Of a stretch of DNA of 64,000 nucleotides, positions 53,201 to 60,965 are shown one piece after another. The DNA lies in contig NZ_JAIUJY010000002.1 in assembly GCF_020166105.1 (NCBI RefSeq), positions 62,001 to 126,000 on the forward strand, written 5' to 3'. The stretch is from Blastococcus sp. LR1 (lineage in GTDB: Bacteria > Actinomycetota > Actinomycetes > Mycobacteriales > Geodermatophilaceae). Position 1 is the stretch's first letter. Each line of letters starts with the position of its first letter. The translations under genes and the position numbers were made by a program. The notes beneath the pieces were generated by a model. That model was not told the DNA's origin, did not search any database, and saw only the letters and a program-made list of their open reading frames with translations.

Positions 53201-54588
53201 GTGAGCTCCCCGACCCGGGCGGTCACCGTCTCCGGGTCGTTGCCGACGAAGGCGACCGGCCCTTCGCCGTCGGCCGCGCGCAGGTGCGGCAGCCAGCGGA
53301 CCCAGTTCCAGTCGGTGCGCCCGCGCGGCGCGAGCACGGTGAGCGCGAGGTCGCGCGTCGGGTGGTGCACCGCGAGCTGGAGGACCACCCACCGCAGCAG
53401 CCCGGCCAGCGGTTCGGCCGGACCGGCCAGGCCCACGACCCCGGCCTCGCGCAGCGGGACGACCGCGGGCACCGCCCGCACGACGCGCTGCTCCGGTGGC
53501 TCGTCGCTGCCCGAGCGATCGGTCACCACGACCCGCGCCGGCAGGTCCGCCGACCCCAGCCGCAGGTCGAGGGCGTCGGGGTCGGTGCGGCGCCGTTCCC
53601 ACAGCCGCCGGCCCGGCAGCACGGCGGTGAGCAACGCGCTGCCCGGATCGGGGTGGGCGTCCCGACGACGGAGCGTCTCCTCGGCCACCGCGGTCTCGAT
53701 CCGCTCGTGCGCGCGGGCGAGGTCCTGCTCGTACTCCTCGCGGGCGCGACGGTTCTCGCGCGCGCTGTGCCGGCGATCGGCCACGGTGTTGCTGATCATC
53801 ATCACCGGGCTGGCGATGGCGAACATGAGGTAGATCGGCGAGTTCAGCACGGTCGCCAGGACGATGCCGATGACCAGCGGCGCGATGATCATGACCATCG
53901 GGAACCGGCGCGGTTCGCGCGCCTGCGGCTCCTTGGGCAGCTGGATGCGCGCCTCCCGGGTGGAGGGCAGCAGACGCGGGGCGCGCACGAAGGCCCGCGT
54001 GCCCGGGGCCATCGGCTCGATCGCGGCGTCGGAGACCGCTGCCGGGCCGATGACCAGTTGGGTGTCGCCGAGCTGCACGATCTGCCCGGGCGCCACCTCC
54101 ACGCCGTCGTCGTCCTCGGGCACGGGCTCGCCCTCGAGCGTGGTGCCGTTGGCCGAGCCGAGGTCGCGCAGGGTCGCGCCGTCGGCGGTGACGCGGAGCA
54201 GGGCGTGCCGGCGCGACATGGACCGGTCGGCGAACCCGAAGGCACTGCTGCGGCCGAGCTCGTGGTCGCCCATCGGCAACTCGGCGACCAGCCCGCTGCT
54301 GGGCCCGCTGAGCACTCGCAGCTGCCAGCCGCGGGTGGGCGGCCCGGCGGGCGCCGCCAGGGCGGCCGCCTCGGACAGGTGCACCACGCTGCCGTCGACG
54401 AGGGCGCTCTCCCCCACGGGCAGGTCGTCCTCGAGCCGCTCGCCGCCGATCCAGAGCCCCTCGGCGGGCATCCCGGAGACCCGGCTCAGCTCCGCGCAGA
54501 CGCGGCTGACCGGAAGGTCGTCGTCGACGTCGAGGGCGACGTCGAGCAGCGTGCCGTCGACCTCCCCGACGCTCACCTGGACGCGCAC
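50212..54588 (-). CDS. EssC/EccC-type FtsK-SpoIIIE ATPase with N-terminal ubiquitin-like and FHA domains
   Basis: 1458 residues. Residues 1-75 look ubiquitin-like (MRVQVSVGEVDGTLLDVALD..., as in EsaB/YukD). Residues about 88-180 are an FHA domain (GRSSAFGFADRSMSRRHALL, DLGSANGTTLEGEPV). Two helices follow near 230-275, then three ATPase domains: D1 with Walker A GTTGAGKSE (about 648) and Walker B LLIVIDEFASM, D2 with GSPKSGRSQ in which the Lys is Arg, and D3 with AGPGRSGKSS. It drives export of WXG100 proteins. UBL, FHA and ATPases on one chain resemble Firmicutes EssC plus EsaB, whereas mycobacterial EccC has no FHA domain. Confidence 0.9.
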   Translation of the reverse strand: MRVQVSVGEVDGTLLDVALDVDDDLPVSRVCAELSRVSGMPAEGLWIGGERLEDDLPVGESALVDGSVVHLSEAAALAAPAGPPTRGWQLRVLSGPSSGLVAELPMGDHELGRSSAFGFADRSMSRRHALLRVTADGATLRDLGSANGTTLEGEPVPEDDDGVEVAPGQIVQLGDTQLVIGPAAVSDAAIEPMAPGTRAFVRAPRLLPSTREARIQLPKEPQAREPRRFPMVMIIAPLVIGIVLATVLNSPIYLMFAIASPVMMISNTVADRRHSARENRRAREEYEQDLARAHERIETAVAEETLRRRDAHPDPGSALLTAVLPGRRLWERRRTDPDALDLRLGSADLPARVVVTDRSGSDEPPEQRVVRAVPAVVPLREAGVVGLAGPAEPLAGLLRWVVLQLAVHHPTRDLALTVLAPRGRTDWNWVRWLPHLRAADGEGPVAFVGNDPETVTARVGELTALIKARREAAGSGSRLQAESFPAQVLVVHGYRPLRATPGLAQVLQDGPAVGVYAICADEEERFLPEAATATAVFDPAEEAQLVVRRSGHDPVPAVLAEPISAELAERAARALAPLRDVSLEEDDAVLPDSVRLLDVLGMEPPSVDGIRARWQMEGRTTRLVVGSGLHGPFSLDLRTDGPHGLIAGTTGAGKSELLQTMIASLAVANRPDALNFVLVDYKGGSAFKDCVHLPHTVGMVTDLDAHLVERALTSLGAELKYREHWLARAGVKDIDDYIDLQAREPGRPPLPRLLIVIDEFASMARELPDFVTGLVNIAQRGRSLGIHLILATQRPSGVVSPEIRANTNLRISLRVTDGADSSDVLDAPDAARLPKSAPGRGFARLGHGALVPFQAGRIGGRRPGQGAVAAAVPFVVPLGWHQVGYAAPQKPKTATRQSDVEITDLSVLVEAVRGAAVAEDVPAQRSPWLEALSSRVLVSELDAPAAGAASSARLPFGLRDLPALQEQQVAAFDPATDGHLLVIGSPKSGRSQLLRTLAGSAGARCSTNDVHLFALDCGNGALLPLADLPQCGAVVTRTQTERAARLLDRLKRELEHRQQVLAESGYADIAEQRRSAPTEERLPHILLFLDRWEGYTPTLGEVDGGRLTDILMAIVREGASAGISVVITGDRSLGTSRLASLTDNKLVMRLADRGDYPLIGVPTRQVPDQMPPGRAVTVDGTLETQVALLSEDESGQGQAAAIAEIAKAAHVRDALVPRSARPFRVDVLPSRITFEAAWEMRPPEAGAGFALVGVGGDELTATGPDLIGSGSSGFVVAGPGRSGKSSVLMAMAESLLRQGTSVVVCAPKASPLRGLAGREGVLEVIEEASTPADRWKELLNADPNLPLVLLLDDGDVLRDCPASEVFREVVKGYAGPGRSLVLAGNADSICTGLSGWQVDAKKSRQGVLLSPQGSTDGDLIGVRVPRGAIGTPVQPGRGLLHLGDSSLLTVAIPAPPTP

Positions 54589-54605
54589 GGCACTTCCTCT
54601 CGGAT

Positions 54606-56630
54606 TCAGCCCGCGCTGTTCTGCAGGACGTCGAAGCTGCGGCTGCGGGCCTCGATCTCACCAAGGCGCACCGACACCGTGCACGCGGACCCCACCGTGT
54701 TGGCGTACGGCACCCGGTCGGTGAACGCGAGGGAGCCCGTGCAGTCGTCCGTGCCGACCTCGAGCTCGCCGCCGAGCTGCTGGAGCAGCAGGCTCGACTG
54801 CGGGTTGCGGCTGCTGAACAGCACGGAGATGTTGTCGGCCTGGTTCGTGCCCCGCCACACCGGCACGACGACCATGCCGACCGGCGCGCTCACCCGTACG
54901 AGGCCGTCGATCTGCACCTCCAGGTCCTCCAGCCGCTGGGCGGCGTAGACCGGGGTCGCGACCAGGCCGTCGAGCGCGTCGCCGGTGGCGGTGCCGGCGT
55001 CGACGAGACGCTGCCGCAGGCCCTGGACGTCGCCGTCGTCCTCCAGCTCGAACGGCGCCGTGTAGCTGGCGGTGACCTCGGAGCCGGCGGGGACGTCGAC
55101 CGGCACCTCCCACCCGCAGGCGGTGACCGGGACGCCGGGCGTCACGTCCCGGACGGCGCCCACCGACCAGGAGACGTCCGGGCACGCCTCGCCATCCTCG
55201 GCGGCGGGGACCGACTCGAACAGCGGGCCGGCCAGCGCGGTCTCGGCCGACCACGTGACGGTCGTCGTCAGAGTTCCGGTCCCGGCGTCGTAGGAGCCCT
55301 CGCGGACGACGGTCAGCCCGGACGGCAGCTGCTCCGACGGGCCGACGACGACGAGCGCCTCAGCGGCGGCGCCGCCCCCTCCACCGACGGAGCCGCGGGG
55401 ATCGTCGGAGCTGTCCGAGCCCGTCAGCGCGACGACACCCACCACCGCGCCCACGGTGACCAGCGAGCCGGCCGCGACCAGCCAGGTGCGGCGGTCGCGC
55501 AGCCAGCCGCGGGGAGCCTCGGGTTCCTCGACGACCGCCGGAGCGGCGTGCGCGGGAGCCTTCCGCTGGCGCAGCTGGGTCTCGGCGGAGGCCAGCTCCC
55601 CGTCGGAGTTCGCGCCCAGCCAGGCTGCCGCCTCACCGGTCGTGGGTGCGGGCAGCTCCGGGGCGGACTCGGCGGCCGCCGCCTTGACGTTGGTGCGGCC
55701 GGGGTCGAGTTCGTCGACCGGCCGGTGCCCGAGGACGCCGAAAGCGGGCGCGGGACCGGTTCCGGCTGCCTTCCAGGTGGTCGGCTCGGGCGCGACGGGC
55801 AGGGCAGGGAGCTCCTGGAGCGCGGGCAGCAGGTCGCGCAGTGAGGCGGCGGCGTCCTCGGCCGTCGGCCGGCGGGCGGGATCCTTCGCGAGCATCGCGT
55901 GCAGCACGGCGTCGAGCTCCCGCGGCAGCCCGGCGATGGGCGGCGGCTCGGCGGTGACGTGCCGGTTGGCGACCGCGTACCCGGTGCCTCCGCCCGCGAA
56001 CGGTGCCCGGCCGGCGAGCAGCTCGTAGAGCAGGACGCCGGTCGCGTAGACGTCGGAGGCCGCGCTGACGGTCTCGGCGGTGAAGATCTCCGGCGCCATG
56101 TAGTCGGGCGTGCCGAGGACCCCGGTCATCCGGACGGTCGTCTCCTGCGCGAGCCGCGCGATGCTGAAGTCACCGAGGCGGACGCCGGGCGGCTCCTCGG
56201 CGGTGAGCAGCACGTTGTCCGGCTTGACGTCGCGGTGCAGCACGCCGCCGGTGTGGGCGGCGGCGAGCGCCTCGAGGACGTCGGCGGTGATCCGTGCGGC
56301 CTCCCCGGGTGCCAGGGTGCCGGCCGTCCGGAGCCGGGCGCGCAGGTCGGCGCCCTGCACCAGGTCCATGACGATGGCGAGGTCCTCGCCCTCGACCACC
56401 AGGTCCCGGACCCGGACCACGTTGGGGTGGACGAGGTCGAGCAGGATCGAGCGCTCCTGGACGAACCTGGTCAGGATCTCCGGGTCGCGGGCGAACTCGG
56501 GGCGCAGCAGTTTCGCCGCGACCTCTTCGCCGGTCCGCTGGTCGACGGCGGCCCACACCGTGCCCATCGCACCGGACCCGAGCTGCCGCTCGAGGACGTA
56601 ACGGCTCCCGAGCGCGCGGGTGGTCTGCAT
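54606..56630 (-). CDS. Transmembrane Ser/Thr protein kinase with extracellular domain
   Basis: 674 residues. Kinase domain 1-270: ATP loop GSGAMGTVWAAVD, Lys in VAAKLL, catalytic HRDVKPDN, the DFG position reads DFS (LGDFSIARL), and YMAPEI. After a Pro/Glu-rich linker one helix (WLVAAGSLVTVGAVVGVVAL, about 380-400) leads to a 270-residue outside domain. Position in the operon and single TM with an outer domain recall EssB/YukC, a kinase-fold protein of type VIIb systems, but this one seems catalytically competent. It may phosphorylate partners such as the FHA ligand of the neighbouring ATPase. Confidence 0.88.
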   Translation of the reverse strand: MQTTRALGSRYVLERQLGSGAMGTVWAAVDQRTGEEVAAKLLRPEFARDPEILTRFVQERSILLDLVHPNVVRVRDLVVEGEDLAIVMDLVQGADLRARLRTAGTLAPGEAARITADVLEALAAAHTGGVLHRDVKPDNVLLTAEEPPGVRLGDFSIARLAQETTVRMTGVLGTPDYMAPEIFTAETVSAASDVYATGVLLYELLAGRAPFAGGGTGYAVANRHVTAEPPPIAGLPRELDAVLHAMLAKDPARRPTAEDAAASLRDLLPALQELPALPVAPEPTTWKAAGTGPAPAFGVLGHRPVDELDPGRTNVKAAAAESAPELPAPTTGEAAAWLGANSDGELASAETQLRQRKAPAHAAPAVVEEPEAPRGWLRDRRTWLVAAGSLVTVGAVVGVVALTGSDSSDDPRGSVGGGGGAAAEALVVVGPSEQLPSGLTVVREGSYDAGTGTLTTTVTWSAETALAGPLFESVPAAEDGEACPDVSWSVGAVRDVTPGVPVTACGWEVPVDVPAGSEVTASYTAPFELEDDGDVQGLRQRLVDAGTATGDALDGLVATPVYAAQRLEDLEVQIDGLVRVSAPVGMVVVPVWRGTNQADNISVLFSSRNPQSSLLLQQLGGELEVGTDDCTGSLAFTDRVPYANTVGSACTVSVRLGEIEARSRSFDVLQNSAG

Positions 56631-56642
56631 GGGTCGGTCCTA

Positions 56643-57923
56643 TCAGCCCTCGCCGTCGGGCAGCACGAACCACGACAGCGCGGGCGCGTCCTGCTCGACG
56701 CCGCGGTCGGCGCCGCGGGTGGTCGCCTGGAGCACGGCCACTCCCTCGTCCGGGAGCGCCTGCTGGTCGGCGAAGGCGAGCTCCGGACCGGCCAGACCTT
56801 CGTCGGCTCCCAGCTGGAGGCCGGCGAGGGCGGCGAGCACGGCCGAGGGCTCGGTGGAGCCGGCGGCGGCGGCCGCGGCGGCCAGCGCGACGACCGCATC
56901 GTGGCTGCGGACGTCGGCGGTCGCGGCCCCCAGGCGACCGAAGCCGTCGGTCCCGGACAGCGACTGGAGGTCGCCGTCCTGGGCGGAGAGGCGGACGGCG
57001 TCCAGGAAGCGGACCACGCCCTGGTCGGTGGAGGCGTCGGTGGCCGCCGGGCCGACGGCGAAGAACTGCCCGGCGGTGGTGGCGCCACCGCTGGAGCCGA
57101 GGTCGGTGAGGCGCGCGGAGAAGGCCGGCGTCAGGGCCGAGGGCCCGAGGACGACCGGTGCGCTGGGCACCCGACCCTGGAGAGCGGCGACCGTCTCGGC
57201 CGAGGTCTCCGCGGAGGCCGACACGAGGACGGCGTCCGCGGCGCCGTCGACGAGCGGCTGGGCGGCGGCCGCGACCTGGCCGGCGAGCGCGTCGCCCGCG
57301 GCGATGGTCACCCGGCGGTCGGGCTGCGCGAGGGCGGCGAAGCCCTCCCCCGTGCCTTCACCGGTGAACGCGACCGGCGCGCGCTGTCCGCGACCGGCCA
57401 GCATCGCGCCGACGACGTCGGCGACCTGCTCGTCGCTCGGGCCGGTGCGCCAGGCGTTGTCGCCGGCCGGGGCGTCGCGGCCGTCGTAGGGCAGCAGAAC
57501 CGCGGTGCTCGCTCCGGCGGCGAGCTCCAGGGCGGGGTCGAGGTGCGCTCCGGCGGAGGCGTAGACGATGCCGGCGACCCCGGCGTCCAGCAGCTGCTGG
57601 GTGGCGGCGACGGCACCCTCCGGAGTGCCGCGATCGTCGATGACCTGCAGCTGGAGCCGGTCCTCGTCTGCGCCGTCGAGCCGGAACTCCGCCACGCGGG
57701 CGCCGGCCGCCGGGGCGGCGAACTCGGCTCCCTCACCGCGTGCGCCGGACCCGGTGACGACGAGGCCCACGCTGAGCCCCGACTCGAGGCCTTCCAGCAC
57801 CGAGAGCTCGACCGTGGGCGCCGGCGCCGGCTCGAAGTTCTCCTCGTCGGGAGCCGCTTCGTCCGACGTGCAACCGCTGGTGACGACCGCGACGGCGGCG
57901 AGGCAGATCACCGATCGCCGCAC
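56643..57923 (-). CDS. Periplasmic-binding-protein type 1-like lipoprotein
   Basis: 426 residues starting at GTG 57923, one base after the upstream stop. Signal VRRSVICLAAVAVVTSGC has lipobox TSGC. The mature part shows the LivJ-like pattern: two Rossmann lobes with RTGPSDEQVADVVGAMLAGR and SSGGATTAGQFFAVGPAATD. It is located between a kinase and a helical secreted protein, with no permease or ABC ATPase near, so it may act as a sensor or surface component rather than an importer part. Confidence 0.78.
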   Translation of the reverse strand: MRRSVICLAAVAVVTSGCTSDEAAPDEENFEPAPAPTVELSVLEGLESGLSVGLVVTGSGARGEGAEFAAPAAGARVAEFRLDGADEDRLQLQVIDDRGTPEGAVAATQQLLDAGVAGIVYASAGAHLDPALELAAGASTAVLLPYDGRDAPAGDNAWRTGPSDEQVADVVGAMLAGRGQRAPVAFTGEGTGEGFAALAQPDRRVTIAAGDALAGQVAAAAQPLVDGAADAVLVSASAETSAETVAALQGRVPSAPVVLGPSALTPAFSARLTDLGSSGGATTAGQFFAVGPAATDASTDQGVVRFLDAVRLSAQDGDLQSLSGTDGFGRLGAATADVRSHDAVVALAAAAAAAGSTEPSAVLAALAGLQLGADEGLAGPELAFADQQALPDEGVAVLQATTRGADRGVEQDAPALSWFVLPDGEG

Positions 57924-57924
57924 G

Positions 57925-60738
57925 TCAGTTCTCCCCACCGATGCGGAAGCAGAAGACCGTGGCCGAGACCGAGCCCTTGGGGAGCTGCTCGGCGAACGGC
58001 TCGAGCCGCTGCGCGGCCTGCAGCGAGCGGGCGAATTGCTGCTGCTCCAGCTGTGCGTCGGCGACCTCTGCCTGCCGGACACCCCGGAAGCTGGCGGCGC
58101 TCTCGCTGGTCTGGGTGACCTGGTCGGTGCGGACGCCGGTCTGCCCGGCGCTGTTCTGGATCACGCCGAGCAGACCGCGGCCCTCGGTCGCCGAGCCCAG
58201 GTCCAGCAGCACCTTCTGCAGCTGGTCCTGCAGCGCCTGCGAGGCATCCGACTGGGACACGGTCGCCAGCGAGATCTGCTCGGCGAGACGTCCGATGGCC
58301 TCCTGCGCGGCGGCGTCGAGCTCCTGCTCGGCGGCGGCCTGCACGGCCTGGAGTCGCTGCGTCTGGACCTCGACGACGACCCGCCCCTGCTCCAGCTGCT
58401 GCGCCGCGGCGGTCGTCAGCTGGGTGCCGATGTCTCCGCCCAGCTCCTCGAGCGAGGCGTCGGCGCCGGTACCGGCTTCCTTGGCCTTGTCACGCGCCTC
58501 GTTCACCGGACCGGCCGCTGCCTTGTCGACGTCGTCGGCGGCCTTGTTGATCAGCCGCTCGAGAGCCCCCTCGGTGTCCTCACGAGCGCAGTAGAGCTGC
58601 TTGAAGCTCTCGTGCAGCGCATTGAGACGCTTGGAAGCCGCCACCGGAGGGACGGCGCAGTTGAGGTCCGACGAGACAGCGGAGTCGTAGAGGGTGGCCA
58701 CTTCGGCCACGAGGGCGTCCAGCTCCGTGCTCAGTTGCGTGGTGATCGCACCATCGACGAGGCCGCTCAGATTTGCGGCCTGAGTCTTCACCGCGGCGAG
58801 GTCCTCTGCCGTGTCGGCCGACTGGTCGGCGGCCTGGATGAGGGAAGTCGCCAGGTCGTCCCAGTCGCTGGACTGCGCCCGCACACGCTCGGCGATCGAG
58901 TCTGCATCGGCACCGCTGACCGCGTCGAGGCTTCCGCAGTCGAGTCCCACGAGCTGCTCGCTCAAGGTGTCAAGCCGCTCCAGTTCGGGGTCGTCGGCGA
59001 GCAGCGTGGAAGCGGGGGCGCAGATCTCCACCGCGAGAGCCTTGCTCTGCGCGATGATCTGAGCATCCGCAGTTACCAGCGCGCCTTGCTGAAGCTCGGC
59101 CTGGTCGGCCAGCTCGGTCAGCGCGGTCGTCCACTCGGTGCTACCAGGCGAGGGCTCGACGGCCCCCAGCAGCGACAGGAGGCCGTCGATCTTGTCGGTG
59201 AGGGGATCGAGAAGGTCGTCGAGACCCTTGAGCGCGCCCCCGCCTTGCGTCTTCATGTTTCCGGCCTTGGCCTGCAGAGCGGCGACTGCACCCTGCAGGC
59301 CGGTGATGCCGTCAAGGACCGCGTCCACCGTGTCGTCCGGGTCGAGCGTGGCGGCGACTGTCGCCCGGTCCGTTCGTACACCCTCGGCGATCGTGTCGAG
59401 CTGCTTACCTGCGCCCATCAGCTTGCAGACCAGCGATTCGCTCCTGTCACCGGCGCACTGCTCGGTGCCGGCCTGCGGATCGATGTCGAAGCCGATGTCC
59501 TCGAGGAGCGTGCCGCGGAGGGCGTCGACGCAGTCGGTCGAGGCGTCGGCCAGTCCGTTCAGCTGGCGGCTCACCGCCGACAGCTGACCGAGCAGCGTCG
59601 AGGAAGGCGCCTCGGCGACGGCCTCGGTGCCACAGCCGACCGGCTGCGTCGGGCCGCTCGCGGGGGTCGGCGAGCCGAAGAACTGGAGAACGCCGCGCAC
59701 GCTCTCGTCGAGTGCGCTGGTCGCGGTGCTGTTGGCCCCCTGAACGGTCGACCCGACCGAGTTGTCGAGCGCCTGCAGGTCGGCGATCAGGGACGCCATC
59801 GAGGAGTCCACCGAGGCGGCGGTCGACCGCAGCGCGCTCGTGGCGGCCGAACCGACCTGGCCGGCGTTGACCGCGAGCGTCTCGCGCACCGTCTGGAGGC
59901 TGTCGGTCACCTGCGCGAGCGTGGCGTTGACGTTGGCGATCAGGCCGATCGTGTGGTTCTCCGACCCCACCATGCGGGAGGAGCCACCGAAGATGTCGCC
60001 GACGAGGCGGGCGACGGAGTCATCGGTGGCCACACCCGGCTGCACGGCCAGGTTGATGGCCGGCAGCTCGAAGTCCTCGGCGTCCTGGACCAGCGTGAAG
60101 GTGGTGCTCGGCTGCAGTCGCGGCGGAGCGAGGATCGAGGCCCACTGGACCGTCGTCGCGTCGTCCTCGGTGGTGATCACGCCGTTCGTGGTGCCCGGCT
60201 CCGTGGCCGCGGCCTGCGGGCGGACCAGCGTCGCGGCGCCGTCGCCGGGGAGGACGGCGCTGGCCACGACGGTCATCGGCGTCGTCACCAGCTCGTAGCT
60301 CTCGCGGGCCACGCCGTTGGCGTCGTACTGGAAGCGCTCCGGGCGGCCGGTCAGGTTCTGGACGGTCACGTTGATCTCGACCCGCCCGTCGGCACCCTCG
60401 ATGTCGGCGAGGTCGGTGCCGACACGGCCGTCGTGCCGCCACGAAGTGGTCACGCGGACCGGGAGATCGCCGGCGTGCTCGGCGGGGTTCAGCGCGGTGG
60501 TGCTGGTGGTCGGGTCCTCCCCGTCCTCGCCGCGGCTCACCAGCGCGGAGGTGAGCCCGGTGACCGCACCGTTCGAGGCGAGGTCGATCGTCACCGCCTG
60601 CAGCGCCCGCCGCGGTGCCTCCTCGGCGAAGACGACCGGCGCCATGACGGCGCCACTCCCGAGCAGCACCACCGCCGCCCCGGCCGTCACCCCCCATCGG
60701 CGTCCGCTACCGGAACCGACCAGGCGTGTGCTGCCCAC
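57925..60738 (-). CDS. Large secreted/anchored helical protein, EsaA-ectodomain-like candidate
   Basis: 937 residues. One N-terminal hydrophobic segment (WGVTAGAAVVLLGSGAVMAPVV, 15-38) is a signal or anchor. A beta-rich region (about 40-230) is followed by about 650 residues of mostly helical, coiled-coil-like sequence rich in Ala, Asp, Gln and Ser, with six or so scattered Cys. No C-terminal TM helices are seen. First gene of the operon. In type VIIb systems EsaA has a long coiled extracellular domain, so a similar role is plausible; the missing TM helices are the main argument against. Confidence 0.65.
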   Translation of the reverse strand: MGSTRLVGSGSGRRWGVTAGAAVVLLGSGAVMAPVVFAEEAPRRALQAVTIDLASNGAVTGLTSALVSRGEDGEDPTTSTTALNPAEHAGDLPVRVTTSWRHDGRVGTDLADIEGADGRVEINVTVQNLTGRPERFQYDANGVARESYELVTTPMTVVASAVLPGDGAATLVRPQAAATEPGTTNGVITTEDDATTVQWASILAPPRLQPSTTFTLVQDAEDFELPAINLAVQPGVATDDSVARLVGDIFGGSSRMVGSENHTIGLIANVNATLAQVTDSLQTVRETLAVNAGQVGSAATSALRSTAASVDSSMASLIADLQALDNSVGSTVQGANSTATSALDESVRGVLQFFGSPTPASGPTQPVGCGTEAVAEAPSSTLLGQLSAVSRQLNGLADASTDCVDALRGTLLEDIGFDIDPQAGTEQCAGDRSESLVCKLMGAGKQLDTIAEGVRTDRATVAATLDPDDTVDAVLDGITGLQGAVAALQAKAGNMKTQGGGALKGLDDLLDPLTDKIDGLLSLLGAVEPSPGSTEWTTALTELADQAELQQGALVTADAQIIAQSKALAVEICAPASTLLADDPELERLDTLSEQLVGLDCGSLDAVSGADADSIAERVRAQSSDWDDLATSLIQAADQSADTAEDLAAVKTQAANLSGLVDGAITTQLSTELDALVAEVATLYDSAVSSDLNCAVPPVAASKRLNALHESFKQLYCAREDTEGALERLINKAADDVDKAAAGPVNEARDKAKEAGTGADASLEELGGDIGTQLTTAAAQQLEQGRVVVEVQTQRLQAVQAAAEQELDAAAQEAIGRLAEQISLATVSQSDASQALQDQLQKVLLDLGSATEGRGLLGVIQNSAGQTGVRTDQVTQTSESAASFRGVRQAEVADAQLEQQQFARSLQAAQRLEPFAEQLPKGSVSATVFCFRIGGEN

Positions 60739-60965
60739 GAACGTTCTCCCCGCGCTCAGTCCGTCACCGCACCCCTCCGGACAGCGGTCCGGGACGTCAC
60801 CAGGGCGACGGGGCGGGCATTCGCCGAGACACTAGACGGACCGGTCCGTATCGGTCCAGCCAGGTCCGCCCGGCTGTGGAGAGAGGACGGCGTGCACAGC
60901 GGCCACTCGTCACGCTGCTCGCCGCCAGCCACGATCGCACGGGTCCGCCGATCCCGCGACGCGGC

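Noticed and set aside
50212-54588. Naming the ATPase eccC outright
   Set aside because: The N-terminal UBL and FHA domains and the missing EccB/D/E partners do not fit ESX; the symbol is left empty.
57925-60738. Calling the helical protein EsaA
   Set aside because: EsaA/YueB has several C-terminal transmembrane helices that are absent here; only resemblance in size and outer coiled region is claimed.
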